Shown here piece by piece: positions 24,753-32,278 of a stretch of 64,000 bases of DNA. Position 1 is the stretch's first letter, and each line of letters begins with the position of its first letter. The DNA is taken from contig NZ_AP022620.1 of assembly GCF_010731855.1 (NCBI RefSeq), positions 1,488,001 to 1,552,000 of the forward strand, in the 5' to 3' direction. The DNA comes from Mycolicibacterium anyangense. Lineage in GTDB: Bacteria; Actinomycetota; Actinomycetes; Mycobacteriales; Mycobacteriaceae. The translations under genes and the position numbers were made by a program. The notes beneath the pieces were generated by a model. It saw only the letters and a list, made by a program, of their open reading frames with translations, ran no database searches and was not told the origin of the DNA.

Positions 24753-25209
24753 AGTCGCTGTCCCCGCCACCGTCTCCGACACCGTCCTGGGGATGTGGAG
24801 GGCGTTGTCGGCCCGGGACTGGGAGTCGGTCAAGACCTTCCTGTCCGATGACTGCATCTACGTCGACATGCCCGTCGGCCCCGCCGCGGCCGCTCGCGGA
24901 CCGGAGGACATCGTCAAGCGGCTCAAGGTGGGTCTGGAACCACTGGCCGGCTACCAGAACCACGACGGCGTTCTGGTGAGCAACGGCGTGGACACCATGT
25001 ACGAGCACTCCGAGACCTGGACGTTCCAGACCGGTGAGCAGGGTGTGCTGAGTTTCGTCACGGTGCACAAGGTGGTCGACGGCAAGATCACCCTGTGGAA
25101 GGACTACTGGGATATGAACGGGCTGACCAGTTTCGCGCCGCCCACCTGGCTGGAGGACTTCGCGACAGCGGACATGTCCTGGATCTTCGACGCCACCGGA
25201 CTGATCTGA
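24742..25209 (+). CDS. SnoaL-like (NTF2-fold) protein, limonene-epoxide-hydrolase type
   Basis: A 155-residue NTF2-fold protein. V-L-G-M-W-R-A-L-S-A-R-D-W near 14, D-D-C-I-Y-V-D-M-P near 33 and W-K-D-Y-W-D near 118 are the family's helix, first-strand and closing-strand positions; the last resembles the catalytic Arg/Asp region of limonene-1,2-epoxide hydrolases. GGAG precedes the ATG within the end of the amidohydrolase gene (11-base overlap), so both act probably in the same pathway. An epoxide hydrolase or isomerase role is possible but not shown. Confidence 0.75.
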   Translation: MPTEVAVPATVSDTVLGMWRALSARDWESVKTFLSDDCIYVDMPVGPAAAARGPEDIVKRLKVGLEPLAGYQNHDGVLVSNGVDTMYEHSETWTFQTGEQGVLSFVTVHKVVDGKITLWKDYWDMNGLTSFAPPTWLEDFATADMSWIFDATGLI

Positions 25210-25221
25210 ACAGGGGCCAGT

Positions 25222-25620
25222 ATGCGAAGGATAGCGATCGCGGCGGCCGTGACCGGATTGCTCACGGCCGCAATAGCATCGACCCCGGCGGCGTCGGCAT
25301 CCTGCGACTCGGCGAGCTGCCTGCCCAACGTGGCACGCAACGTTGCCGCCGGCACCCCCTGCACGCCCAGCATGAACTTCGTGTTCGGACTGGACGCCGC
25401 AGGCAACACCGTGATCTGCTCGGCGGCTGGTAGCTGGCGGCCCACCGGGCCGCTGATCGGTGAAGCCGCACCGGGGCTGCGCTGCGCCACCCTGGGCAGC
25501 ACCGCCCAGACCCGGCTCAGCGGTAACACCCTGCAGGTCCAGGTGCCCGGCATACCGTTGCAGTGCGTCGGCCAACCCGGCTCTGCCACGTGGGTGCACT
25601 TCGACGTGCCGGTCTGGTGA
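25222..25620 (+). CDS. small secreted cysteine-rich protein
   Basis: A 132-residue exported protein with a signal peptide of about 27 residues (ending A-S-A-S-C). The mature part of about 105 residues has six cysteines (the pair C-D-S-A-S-C at its start, then T-P-C, I-C-S, L-R-C and L-Q-C) and Pro/Gly-rich loops. I do not recognise the family; it looks like the small secreted proteins common in mycobacteria. The cysteine right after the signal is not in a convincing lipobox. It follows the SnoaL gene by 12 bases and may be in the same operon; its partner role is unknown. Confidence 0.65.
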   Translation: MRRIAIAAAVTGLLTAAIASTPAASASCDSASCLPNVARNVAAGTPCTPSMNFVFGLDAAGNTVICSAAGSWRPTGPLIGEAAPGLRCATLGSTAQTRLSGNTLQVQVPGIPLQCVGQPGSATWVHFDVPVW

Positions 25621-25632
25621 GCACTCAGCGAT

Positions 25633-26985
25633 TCACAGGCTCCAGGCCATCCGGAACCTGTCGGTGAGCTGATCGGCGTCCAGGTGCGAATACGTCTCCT
25701 GCTCGTAGCGGCGCACCGCCACGAGCACGTTGACCGCCGGATCGCCGAGGATCGCCCGCATCCGTTGTGATCCGTCGAGCGCCGCGAGCAGCACACCCTG
25801 GTCTGCGGACAGCGCCACCACCCCCGCGTCGCGGCGTTGCTCTTCGGACAGGCTGGCCGGATCCACCGAAATTTCCTGCGGCGCAGCGGTATCGCGCTCG
25901 ATGCCGTCCAGGGCCAGTCCCAGGATGGCTGCGGTGGCGAAGTACGGGTTGGCCGAAGGGTCGACGATCTTGAGTTCGACGTTGGCGCCGTGCGGGTTGC
26001 CCGGTCCGGCGTGTAGAAAGCGGACGGCGGCTTCCCGGTTCTCGGTGCCCCAGCAGCCGTAAGCACCTGCCCAGTTGCCCGGCTGCATCCGCAGCCCGGA
26101 CACGACCGAGCCGCAGAAGATCAGCTGGGCTTCGGGCAGGCCGGCGACGATCCCGCCGATGGCCGCCTGCCCCTGCCTGGTCAGGCCGTGCGGCCCGTCG
26201 CCTCCGGAGAACACCGGGGTGTCACCGTGCAGGAGGGAAAAGTGTTGGTGGGCGCCAGATCCCACGCTGCCGGCGAACGGCACCGGTGACAGGCTCACCC
26301 GCATCCCGTGGTCACGGGCAACCCGGCTGATGATGATCCGGGCCAGGATCAGCTGATCGGCGGCCGCCACCGGCGGGCGCGGGCTCAGCGAGATCTCGAA
26401 CTGGTTGACCCCGTATTCCGGATGGAACTGCTCGATGCCCACTCCTGCCGCGGCGGCTGCGGCAGTGACATCACGCACGAACCCCTCGTGTTCGAGCACC
26501 CCGGCCAGCCCGTACTGCGCCCACAGGTTACCGGGCAAGCGGTTGCCGTCCGGATCGACGAGCAGGAACTCGATCTCGTGGCCCACCAGCGCGCGCAGAC
26601 CGGCGCCGGCCAGCCGGGATTCGATGCGTGCCAACGTTCCCCGCGCACACGATGGCACCGGGTGACCATCCTGGTCGAAGAATGCCGCGGGCGCCCAGGC
26701 CAGTCCCCCGCCGAGTATCCGCAGCGCCTCGAGGTCGATGCGCACGCGTTCGTCGCCGACCACGCTGATCCCGTCGGTGAAGGCGATGCCGGCCCGATCG
26801 ATGGCGAATCCGTGCCAGACCGGACTGGCGCCCAGTCCGGGATCGGCGAACGCATTGACCCGCCCGATGGGCACGGCCTTGGCATGCGTCAGACCAGCCG
26901 GGTTGACGACGGTCCCGATGACGGTGTCGACACCCCCGGCCTCGAGTGTGGCGATCCCGATGGGCGCAGTGGTCATGGCCATCAT
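25633..26985 (-). CDS. glnA3: glutamine synthetase-like protein GlnA3
   Basis: A 450-residue GS-family protein that aligns by eye along its length with M. tuberculosis GlnA3 (Rv1878, 450 aa): G-V-D-T-V-I-G-T-V-V-N-P-A-G near 18, G-H-E-I-E-F-L-L near 138, F-H-P-E-Y-G near 190, G-S-G-A-H-Q-H-F near 252, C-W-G-T-E-N-R near 315 and D-P-S-A-N-P-Y near 345. GlnA3 is not the main glutamine synthetase; in actinobacteria it is implicated in gamma-glutamylation of polyamines or other amines, but activity here is inference. Starts at Met 1 or Met 4 are equally plausible. It lies in the conserved order glnA3-transporter-bfrA. Confidence 0.9.
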   Translation of the reverse strand: MMAMTTAPIGIATLEAGGVDTVIGTVVNPAGLTHAKAVPIGRVNAFADPGLGASPVWHGFAIDRAGIAFTDGISVVGDERVRIDLEALRILGGGLAWAPAAFFDQDGHPVPSCARGTLARIESRLAGAGLRALVGHEIEFLLVDPDGNRLPGNLWAQYGLAGVLEHEGFVRDVTAAAAAAGVGIEQFHPEYGVNQFEISLSPRPPVAAADQLILARIIISRVARDHGMRVSLSPVPFAGSVGSGAHQHFSLLHGDTPVFSGGDGPHGLTRQGQAAIGGIVAGLPEAQLIFCGSVVSGLRMQPGNWAGAYGCWGTENREAAVRFLHAGPGNPHGANVELKIVDPSANPYFATAAILGLALDGIERDTAAPQEISVDPASLSEEQRRDAGVVALSADQGVLLAALDGSQRMRAILGDPAVNVLVAVRRYEQETYSHLDADQLTDRFRMAWSL

Positions 26986-27022
26986 TCTGCCGACCGCTGC
27001 GCCCGGGTGTGCGGGTTCGCCC

Positions 27023-27520
27023 TCAGGCCCGGCTGGGCAGCGTGATCATGCAGGACTGGCCGATGTCCAGGGTGCTCAGCATCCGGCCCATCCCGATCCA
27101 CATGGCACACGAGATCGTCAGATCGGTCAGCAGTTCGTCGGAGAAGTGCTGGTGGGCACGCTCCCAGAAGTCTTCGTCGTCGCGCAGTTTGGCGTGTTCG
27201 GTGCCGAACCGGTGGGCGAATTCGGCAGCGATGCGCTCCTGCTCGCTGTAGCCGGGCCAGGTCCGCCACTGCGCGGCGTGGTCATAGAGGTCCTCGTCCA
27301 CGCCGGCCGCCGGTCCGTCGGCATCGCGGGTGTTCTGACAAAGCACGCACTCGTTGTCCAGTGCGATGACGGCGCGGGCGATCTCCCGCGTGCGCAGCGG
27401 CAGGCGGTTCTTGTCGCTGTAGACCGCGCTGCTGAAAGCGGCCATGGCCGCACCCAGGTGCGGGGACCGCACGGCCCAGCCCGATACGTCGTCGTCGGCG
27501 AAGTTTCCGATTCGGCTCAT
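27023..27520 (-). CDS. AhpD-like / carboxymuconolactone decarboxylase family protein
   Basis: A 165-residue helical protein of the AhpD/CMD superfamily. The redox motif E-C-V-L-C near 64-68 (E-x-x-x-C arrangement with CxxC) is in the usual helix; the downstream His that completes AhpD is replaced by Asn or Arg. L-P-L-R-T-R-E-I-A-R-A near 48 is also typical. Such proteins act as peroxidase partners or thiol-disulfide enzymes. It starts just downstream of a palindromic operator-like sequence (27551-27564) that overlaps the transporter stop codon. It is in the same direction as glnA3 and the transporter. Confidence 0.78.
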   Translation of the reverse strand: MSRIGNFADDDVSGWAVRSPHLGAAMAAFSSAVYSDKNRLPLRTREIARAVIALDNECVLCQNTRDADGPAAGVDEDLYDHAAQWRTWPGYSEQERIAAEFAHRFGTEHAKLRDDEDFWERAHQHFSDELLTDLTISCAMWIGMGRMLSTLDIGQSCMITLPSRA

Positions 27521-27550
27521 GGCGCGATGGTACGCGCGGATCGGCACAAT

Positions 27551-27564
27551 GAGAACACGTTCTA
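27551..27564. promoter_or_regulatory. palindromic operator, KstR/TetR-like
   Basis: GAGAACACGTTCTA contains AGAAC-AC-GTTCT, a perfect inverted repeat. It matches 11 of the core positions of the KstR pattern TnnAACnnGTTnnA except the first T. It lies 31 bases upstream of the AhpD-like start and overlaps the transporter's stop codon. Confidence 0.4.
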
Positions 27565-29622
27565 GTTAGATGCCGGGGCGGCCGGTGCCCACATCTCGTC
27601 GCGGTCCCACTCCCGTTGAACGAGCATCCGCTGGGCGATCCGTTCCAGTGCCGCCTCGACCTGGGTACGGTCGGGCCGGCCCTCGAAGTTGGTCGACTTG
27701 GCAAGTCGGTGAACGATTTTGCGCACCAGCGCACTGGAGACCGCGTCGACTTCCCGGGCACCGGACTGCGTCAGCCACAACTCGTCGCCGGCGTGCAGCG
27801 CATACCCGGCGCCGACTAACCGGGTGAAGGTCGGCTCGAGCACCTCGCACGGGACGCGCAGCCGCTCGGCGATATCGGTCATCCGCGCCGTGCCGAACAC
27901 CTGCTTGTTGCGGTAGATCTGCAGCAACCCCCACAGCGAGGCCACGTCCAGGTCGCACCCGGGCCGCTGGGCCATCGACCGCAGCCGCAGATCCGGGGAA
28001 TCGCGCATCATCCGGCCCACCGCGACTTCCAGGATCTCCTCGGGAGTTTCGCTGGACGGCATGCCGAACCCCTCGCCGAGATCGACGGCCAGCACGTCGT
28101 CCATCTCGCGCAGCGGCACCTCCTTGAGGAACAGCGCCAGCACGAATCCGACCGCCGCCACCGGTGCCGCGCACAGGAAGACCGTGCCCAGCGAGTCGGC
28201 ATAGGCGTCGACGATCGGCGCGGCCATCCGGGCCGGAAGTTGGTGCAGCGCCTGCGGTGACTGGGCCGCAGCCGGGGGCGCACCGCTGGCCGCCAACGCC
28301 GGGCCGAGCCGGTCCTGCAGGAAGTTGGCGAACAGCGAGCCGAAAATGGCTGCGCCGAACGAACTTCCGATCGTCCGAAAGAACGTCACCCCGGAGGTGG
28401 CCACCCCGAGATCGTCGAAGTCCACGGTGTTCTGCACGGTCAGGATCAGGACCTGCATGCACAACCCGATACCGGTGCCCAGGATGAACAAATAGAGCGA
28501 CTGCTGCCAGATCGGGGTGGCCGAATTCATCTGGGACAGCAGCACGAACGCGACGCTCATGATTGCGGTGCCGACCACGGGGAAGATCTTGTAGCGGCCG
28601 GTGCGCCCCACCAGGACGCCGCTGCCCATCGAGGTGATGAGAAGACCGACCACCATGGGCAGCGTGCGCAGCCCGGATGTGGTGGCGGAGACGCCGTCGA
28701 CGAACTGCATGAAGGTCGGCAGGAACGTCAGGGCACCCAGCATGGCGAAGCCCACCACGAAGCTGAGCACACAGCAGACCGTGAACACCGGACTGCCGAA
28801 CAGCCGGATCGGCAGCACCGGCTCGCGCGCGCGCAATTCCACCCAGACGAAGACCGCCAGGGCCAGCGCTGAGGCGACGAACAGACCGATGATCATCGGC
28901 GAGGCCCACGGGTAGGTGCTGCCACCCCAGCTGGTGGCCAGCGTGAGCCCCGAGGCGGCCAGGCCCACGAACAGGATCCCGGCGTAGTCGATCACCGGTT
29001 TGGCGGTGCCGACCAGCCGCGGGATCGCGGCGGCGGCGACGACGAAGACCACCACCGACACCGGCACGTTGATCCAGAACGCCCACCGCCAGGACAGGTG
29101 GTCGGTGAAGAAGCCGCCGAGCAGTGGGCCGATGACGGTCGTCACGCCGAAAACCGCGCCGAGAGCGCCCTGGTAGCGGCCTCGTTCGCGCAGCGGGATG
29201 ACCTCTCCGATGACGGCCATTGCGGTCACCATGATCGCGCCGCCGCCGATACCCTGCAGCGCCCGCGAGGCCACCAGCATGGACATCGACGTCGACAGTC
29301 CGCACAGCACCGAGCCGACGAAGAAGAACACGATGGCGGTCTGGAACACCGCCTTACGGCCGAACAGGTCACCGAGCTTGCCGACCACCGCAGTGGTGAT
29401 GGTGGAGGCCAGCAGGTAGCTGGTGACCACCCAGGACTGGTGGCCCGCGCCACCGAGATCGGCCACCACGGTGGGCAGCGCGGTCGCGACGATGGTCTGA
29501 TCCAGCGCGGCCAGCAGCATGCCCAGCAGGATCGCGACGAAGATCAGGTTGCGCCGCTGTGGGCCGATACCCGCGCTACCCGATTCCGGATCGGCGGTCG
29601 CCGCCGCGGCCGTGGTCGTCAT
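27562..29622 (-). CDS. DHA2-type MFS drug transporter with C-terminal cytosolic domain
   Basis: A 686-residue inner-membrane exporter with 14 predicted transmembrane helices in residues 25-500. MFS motifs: [10 protein letters not shown] near 45 (helix 1 signature of DHA2) and the loop [10 protein letters not shown] near 82. After the last helix is a C-terminal extension of about 180 residues containing a winged-helix/MarR-like look (residues 590-670), seen also in M. tuberculosis Rv1877 (687 aa). It probably exports toxic compounds by proton antiport; the tail's role is unknown. Start at 29622 gives a normal cytosolic N-terminus. It sits in the conserved order glnA3-transporter-bfrA. Confidence 0.88.
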   Translation of the reverse strand: MTTTAAAATADPESGSAGIGPQRRNLIFVAILLGMLLAALDQTIVATALPTVVADLGGAGHQSWVVTSYLLASTITTAVVGKLGDLFGRKAVFQTAIVFFFVGSVLCGLSTSMSMLVASRALQGIGGGAIMVTAMAVIGEVIPLRERGRYQGALGAVFGVTTVIGPLLGGFFTDHLSWRWAFWINVPVSVVVFVVAAAAIPRLVGTAKPVIDYAGILFVGLAASGLTLATSWGGSTYPWASPMIIGLFVASALALAVFVWVELRAREPVLPIRLFGSPVFTVCCVLSFVVGFAMLGALTFLPTFMQFVDGVSATTSGLRTLPMVVGLLITSMGSGVLVGRTGRYKIFPVVGTAIMSVAFVLLSQMNSATPIWQQSLYLFILGTGIGLCMQVLILTVQNTVDFDDLGVATSGVTFFRTIGSSFGAAIFGSLFANFLQDRLGPALAASGAPPAAAQSPQALHQLPARMAAPIVDAYADSLGTVFLCAAPVAAVGFVLALFLKEVPLREMDDVLAVDLGEGFGMPSSETPEEILEVAVGRMMRDSPDLRLRSMAQRPGCDLDVASLWGLLQIYRNKQVFGTARMTDIAERLRVPCEVLEPTFTRLVGAGYALHAGDELWLTQSGAREVDAVSSALVRKIVHRLAKSTNFEGRPDRTQVEAALERIAQRMLVQREWDRDEMWAPAAPASN

Positions 29623-29715
29623 GGGTGCCTTTCGTCGCCGAACGGCGCACAGTATTCCCCGTGGCACGCGAATTCATGCTGTGATCGCGACCGCCCTGCA
29701 GCGCGAGTGTGGCGG

Positions 29716-30195
29716 TCAGCTCGGTGGGCGGGAGACGCACTGCGCCGAGTAGAGCTCCACACCCAGCTTGTCCATCAGCTCCAGCTGCGTCTCGAGGTAG
29801 TCGATGTGGTGTTCCTCGTCAGCCACGATGGTCTCGAAGAGCACGGCCGTCGTGGAGTCCTGCTTCTCGCGGCAGACGATGATGGCCGGCTTGAGCCGTG
29901 CCACCACCTCGTACTCGATAGCCAGGTCACTTTCGAACTGTTCACGCAGGGTCTGGCCGACGCGCAGCGAACCCAGCCGCTGGTAGTTGGGCAGACCGTC
30001 GAGCAGCAGGATGCGGTCGGTGATGGCCTCGGCGTGGCGCATCTCGTCGAAGGACTCTTCACGGGTGTGCTTGGCGAGCTCGGTGAAGCCCCAGTTGTCC
30101 TGCATCTTGGCGTGCAGGAAGTACTGGTTAATGGCGGTCAGCTCGCTGGTGAGCTGCTCGTTGAGCAGACGCAGTACTTCGGGATCACCTTGCAT
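29716..30195 (-). CDS. bfrA: bacterioferritin BfrA
   Basis: A 159-residue haem-containing ferritin, same length as M. tuberculosis BfrA (Rv1876). The 24-mer cage stores ferric iron. Ferroxidase residues E18, E51, H54, E94, E127 and H130 and the haem ligand Met52 are all present (S-E-L-T, D-E-M-R-H, I-E-Y-E, D-E-E-H-H). An AGGAG Shine-Dalgarno stands before the ATG. The divergent neighbour encodes the partner ferredoxin Bfd; two overlapping IdeR-like boxes lie between, far enough upstream of bfrA to activate it. A -10-like TAGATT (minus strand) is at 30240-30245. Confidence 0.95.
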   Translation of the reverse strand: MQGDPEVLRLLNEQLTSELTAINQYFLHAKMQDNWGFTELAKHTREESFDEMRHAEAITDRILLLDGLPNYQRLGSLRVGQTLREQFESDLAIEYEVVARLKPAIIVCREKQDSTTAVLFETIVADEEHHIDYLETQLELMDKLGVELYSAQCVSRPPS

Positions 30196-30239
30196 GACAT
30201 GTCTCCTGGGCTGTTCTCGGGCTCGTCGGTGTGTTTCTC

Positions 30240-30245
30240 AATCTA
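30240..30245 (-). promoter_or_regulatory. -10 element for bfrA
   Basis: The minus strand reads TAGATT, giving a predicted start near 30233 and a short leader that contains the Shine-Dalgarno AGGAG. The IdeR-like boxes then lie at about -57 to -90, a position consistent with activation. Confidence 0.4.
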
Positions 30246-30289
30246 ATGCAGCGCACTCGGCGGACCCGGTCATTGCGACCCCGAGTGTT

Positions 30290-30323
30290 GTAGGCCTACC
30301 TAACCTAAGTAAGGCTGCGCTAA
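30290..30323. promoter_or_regulatory. two overlapping IdeR (iron) boxes between bfrA and bfd
   Basis: 30290-30308 read on the minus strand (TTAGGTTAGG then TAGGCCTAC) and 30305-30323 on the plus strand (CTAAGTAAGG then CTGCGCTAA) each match about 14 of 19 positions of the iron-box consensus TWAGGTWAGSCTWACCTWA. They share 4 bases. Tandem IdeR boxes are known upstream of bfrA in M. tuberculosis. Confidence 0.65.
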
Positions 30324-30326
30324 TAT
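30321..30326 (+). promoter_or_regulatory. -10 element for leaderless bfd
   Basis: TAATAT ends 7 bases before the GTG of bfd (30334), which puts the transcription start on the start codon. The hexamer overlaps the second IdeR-like box, so Fe-IdeR would block it. Confidence 0.55.
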
Positions 30327-30333
30327 AGCGCCC

Positions 30334-30567
30334 GTGTACGTCTGCCTATGCACCGGTGCGACCAGTCAGGCCGTCAACGATGCGGTGGCCGCCGGGGCCT
30401 GTACCTCCAAGCAGGTGGCCGCCGCCTGCGGCGCCGGTCGCGACTGCGGGCGGTGCCGCAAGTCGGTGCAGGCGATCATCAATGCCCACCGCGAACGGGC
30501 TCAGATCACCGCGCCGGACTGCGGTGCGTGCACCGCACGGGTGGAAAGCCGCCTCGCGCTGACCTGA
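30334..30567 (+). CDS. bfd: bacterioferritin-associated ferredoxin Bfd
   Basis: A 77-residue [2Fe-2S] protein with the BFD-like pattern C4-x-C6 and C38-x-x-C41, the four cluster ligands. Bfd docks on bacterioferritin and passes electrons through the haem to release Fe2+ when iron is short. The C-terminal 20 residues add a C-x-x-C (P-D-C-G-A-C) not present in short Bfd proteins, which may be a second redox or metal site. GTG is the start, right behind a leaderless-type promoter. It is divergent from bfrA, its functional partner. Confidence 0.88.
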   Translation: MYVCLCTGATSQAVNDAVAAGACTSKQVAAACGAGRDCGRCRKSVQAIINAHRERAQITAPDCGACTARVESRLALT

Positions 30568-30575
30568 CTCCTCGG

Positions 30576-31334
30576 CTAGCTGGAGCGGCCGCGGTGGAAG
30601 TCGGCCAGGGCCTCGGCGTTGGCTGCGGCCCCCATCAGCTTCTCGAAGAGCGCGTACTCGCGCGCCGTCGCGGCGGTGATCTCCGAACGGATCGGCTCGA
30701 CCATCGTCTGCTTGACCGCCATCAAACTCGGAATCGGTCGGGAGGCAAGCACATTCGCGTGACTGCGAGCCTCGGCGAGAAGGTCCTCGGGCTCGCAGAC
30801 CCGCCAGACCAACCCCATCCGCAGGGCGTCGGCGGCGTTGACCCACTCCGAGGACATCAGCAGCCAGGCTGCGTTCTGCCGCCCCATCAACTGCGGCAGG
30901 AGGTACGACGACGCCGCCTCGGGAGCCACCCCGAGGCTGGTGAACGGGCACTTCAATCGGGCCGTGCTGGACATGAACACCAGGTCGGCATAGCCCAGGA
31001 TCGTCGCGCCGATGCCCAGGCCCACACCGTTGACCGCACAGATGAGCGGCTTGGGGAAATCTGTGAGAGCGGTGATCAAGCCCGGGAAGCCGTGCCTGCC
31101 CGCCGGGAAGTCCGGGTCGGTGATGCGCGCCTGCATGTCGCCGAGATCCTGGCCGGCACTGAACGCCCGTCCTGCCCCGGTGATGACCGCGACGGCCACC
31201 TCGGGGTCCTCGGCGGCGGCCAGCAGCGCCTCGGTGAGCGCGTCGTAGAGCGCCTCGTTGAACGCGTTGAGCGCCTCAGGCCGGTCGAGGGTGATGGTGC
31301 GGACCCGGTTCTCGTCGTCGATGAGCAGCGTCAT
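30576..31334 (-). CDS. enoyl-CoA hydratase/isomerase family protein
   Basis: A 252-residue crotonase-fold protein. The oxyanion-hole segments are A-F-S-A-G-Q-D-L near 58 and N-G-V-G-L-G-I-G near 102; the position of one catalytic Glu in hydratases (E-A-A-S-S-Y near 138) is present, while the second is less clear, so an isomerase or other crotonase activity is possible. It opens L-I-D-D-E-N-R-V-R-T-I-T-L-D-R-P-E-A-L-N-A-F, fully typical. Role in fatty acid or sterol side-chain beta-oxidation is likely. Convergent with bfd and 63 bases from the EthD gene. Confidence 0.83.
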   Translation of the reverse strand: MTLLIDDENRVRTITLDRPEALNAFNEALYDALTEALLAAAEDPEVAVAVITGAGRAFSAGQDLGDMQARITDPDFPAGRHGFPGLITALTDFPKPLICAVNGVGLGIGATILGYADLVFMSSTARLKCPFTSLGVAPEAASSYLLPQLMGRQNAAWLLMSSEWVNAADALRMGLVWRVCEPEDLLAEARSHANVLASRPIPSLMAVKQTMVEPIRSEITAATAREYALFEKLMGAAANAEALADFHRGRSS

Positions 31335-31397
31335 GGGCAAGAACCTAACGGGTAACGGGGAAACGGTTCGGCGAGAGCAGGACTCAGCGCCGCCGAC

Positions 31398-32099
31398 CTA
31401 GTCGCGGAACGGGCTGCGGAACAGGTAGCGACTGGTCGGTACGGCGTCGATGTTGACGTTGGCCCCGAACGCCGCCGTGCTGGCGACCATCTGTTCCATC
31501 CGGTCGCGCAGATCGTCGTCATCGGCGGCCCCGAAGAACGCGTGCAGGCTGGTGACGGCGGCATCGGGAAACAGCTCCTCGACGATCGCATCGACCACCG
31601 GGGCATCCGGGGTCAATGCCCGCACCACATAGTTCTGGATGTAGCCAAAGGTCGACTGGGTGTCGATCGCCACCTGCGTGTGGCTGCCGTGCCAGCGGTC
31701 CAGCCAGGTCGGCTCGGCCATGTCCGCGGGCCGTCGCAGGAGCGCGATATTGGCCAGCGCGGCGGTGCGCTCGCCGGACGGGGTGACCGGTGGCGGCATC
31801 GGGGCCGACTCGGTGACCAGATAGGCCGCGACCAGATCGGCGTGGCCGGCGAGCACGTCGAGCGCGGCGCGAACCTGCTCGCCGTAGTACTGCTGGGTCC
31901 ACAGGGTGACGAAGGCTTGGACAGGTGGGTCCAGCGTGGTCAGCGTCATCAGGGCGTCGCGCACGTCGGCATCCCGGACGTTCACGGTCAGGCCCGGCAG
32001 GCCCAGCGCCAGCAGCTGGTCGGCGATCGGGCCGCGCAGTCGCCGGGCCCACTCGTCGTCGGCGGTCCCGGTTCGCAGCGTGACGATCACCTTTTCCAT
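31398..32099 (-). CDS. EthD domain-containing protein (tandem EthD-like)
   Basis: A 233-residue protein with two ferredoxin-like alpha/beta repeats, as in proteins with EthD-like domains (dimeric alpha-beta barrels). Key places: V-I-V-T-L-R-T-G near residue 5, then W-L-D-R-W-H-G-S-H near 135 (second domain opening with the family's W and H), and the end R-Y-L-F-R-S-P-F. EthD proteins accompany P450 or other oxidative pathways, but the function of this one is unknown. Probably co-transcribed with the enoyl-CoA hydratase 63 bases downstream on the same strand. Confidence 0.68.
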   Translation of the reverse strand: MEKVIVTLRTGTADDEWARRLRGPIADQLLALGLPGLTVNVRDADVRDALMTLTTLDPPVQAFVTLWTQQYYGEQVRAALDVLAGHADLVAAYLVTESAPMPPPVTPSGERTAALANIALLRRPADMAEPTWLDRWHGSHTQVAIDTQSTFGYIQNYVVRALTPDAPVVDAIVEELFPDAAVTSLHAFFGAADDDDLRDRMEQMVASTAAFGANVNIDAVPTSRYLFRSPFRD

Positions 32100-32278
32100 T
32101 CGCCCGAACTTAGCGGGCAGCGCGGTGCTGTCGAGAGTCTGTCCCACTGAGCCGCATTCGAAATACGGAGAATGTCACCGCACATTCGCTGGGACCCTTG
32201 GCAAAGAATTCGGCCCGAATTTGCCGGTGACGAATTCCAGGGCTTTCGCTTTTGAATTCCGCAGGCCACAATTGGCCG

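Noticed and set aside
27551..27564. SOS box at GAGAACACGTTC
   Set aside because: The arms GAAC and GTTC are separated by 2 bases, not 4 as LexA needs.
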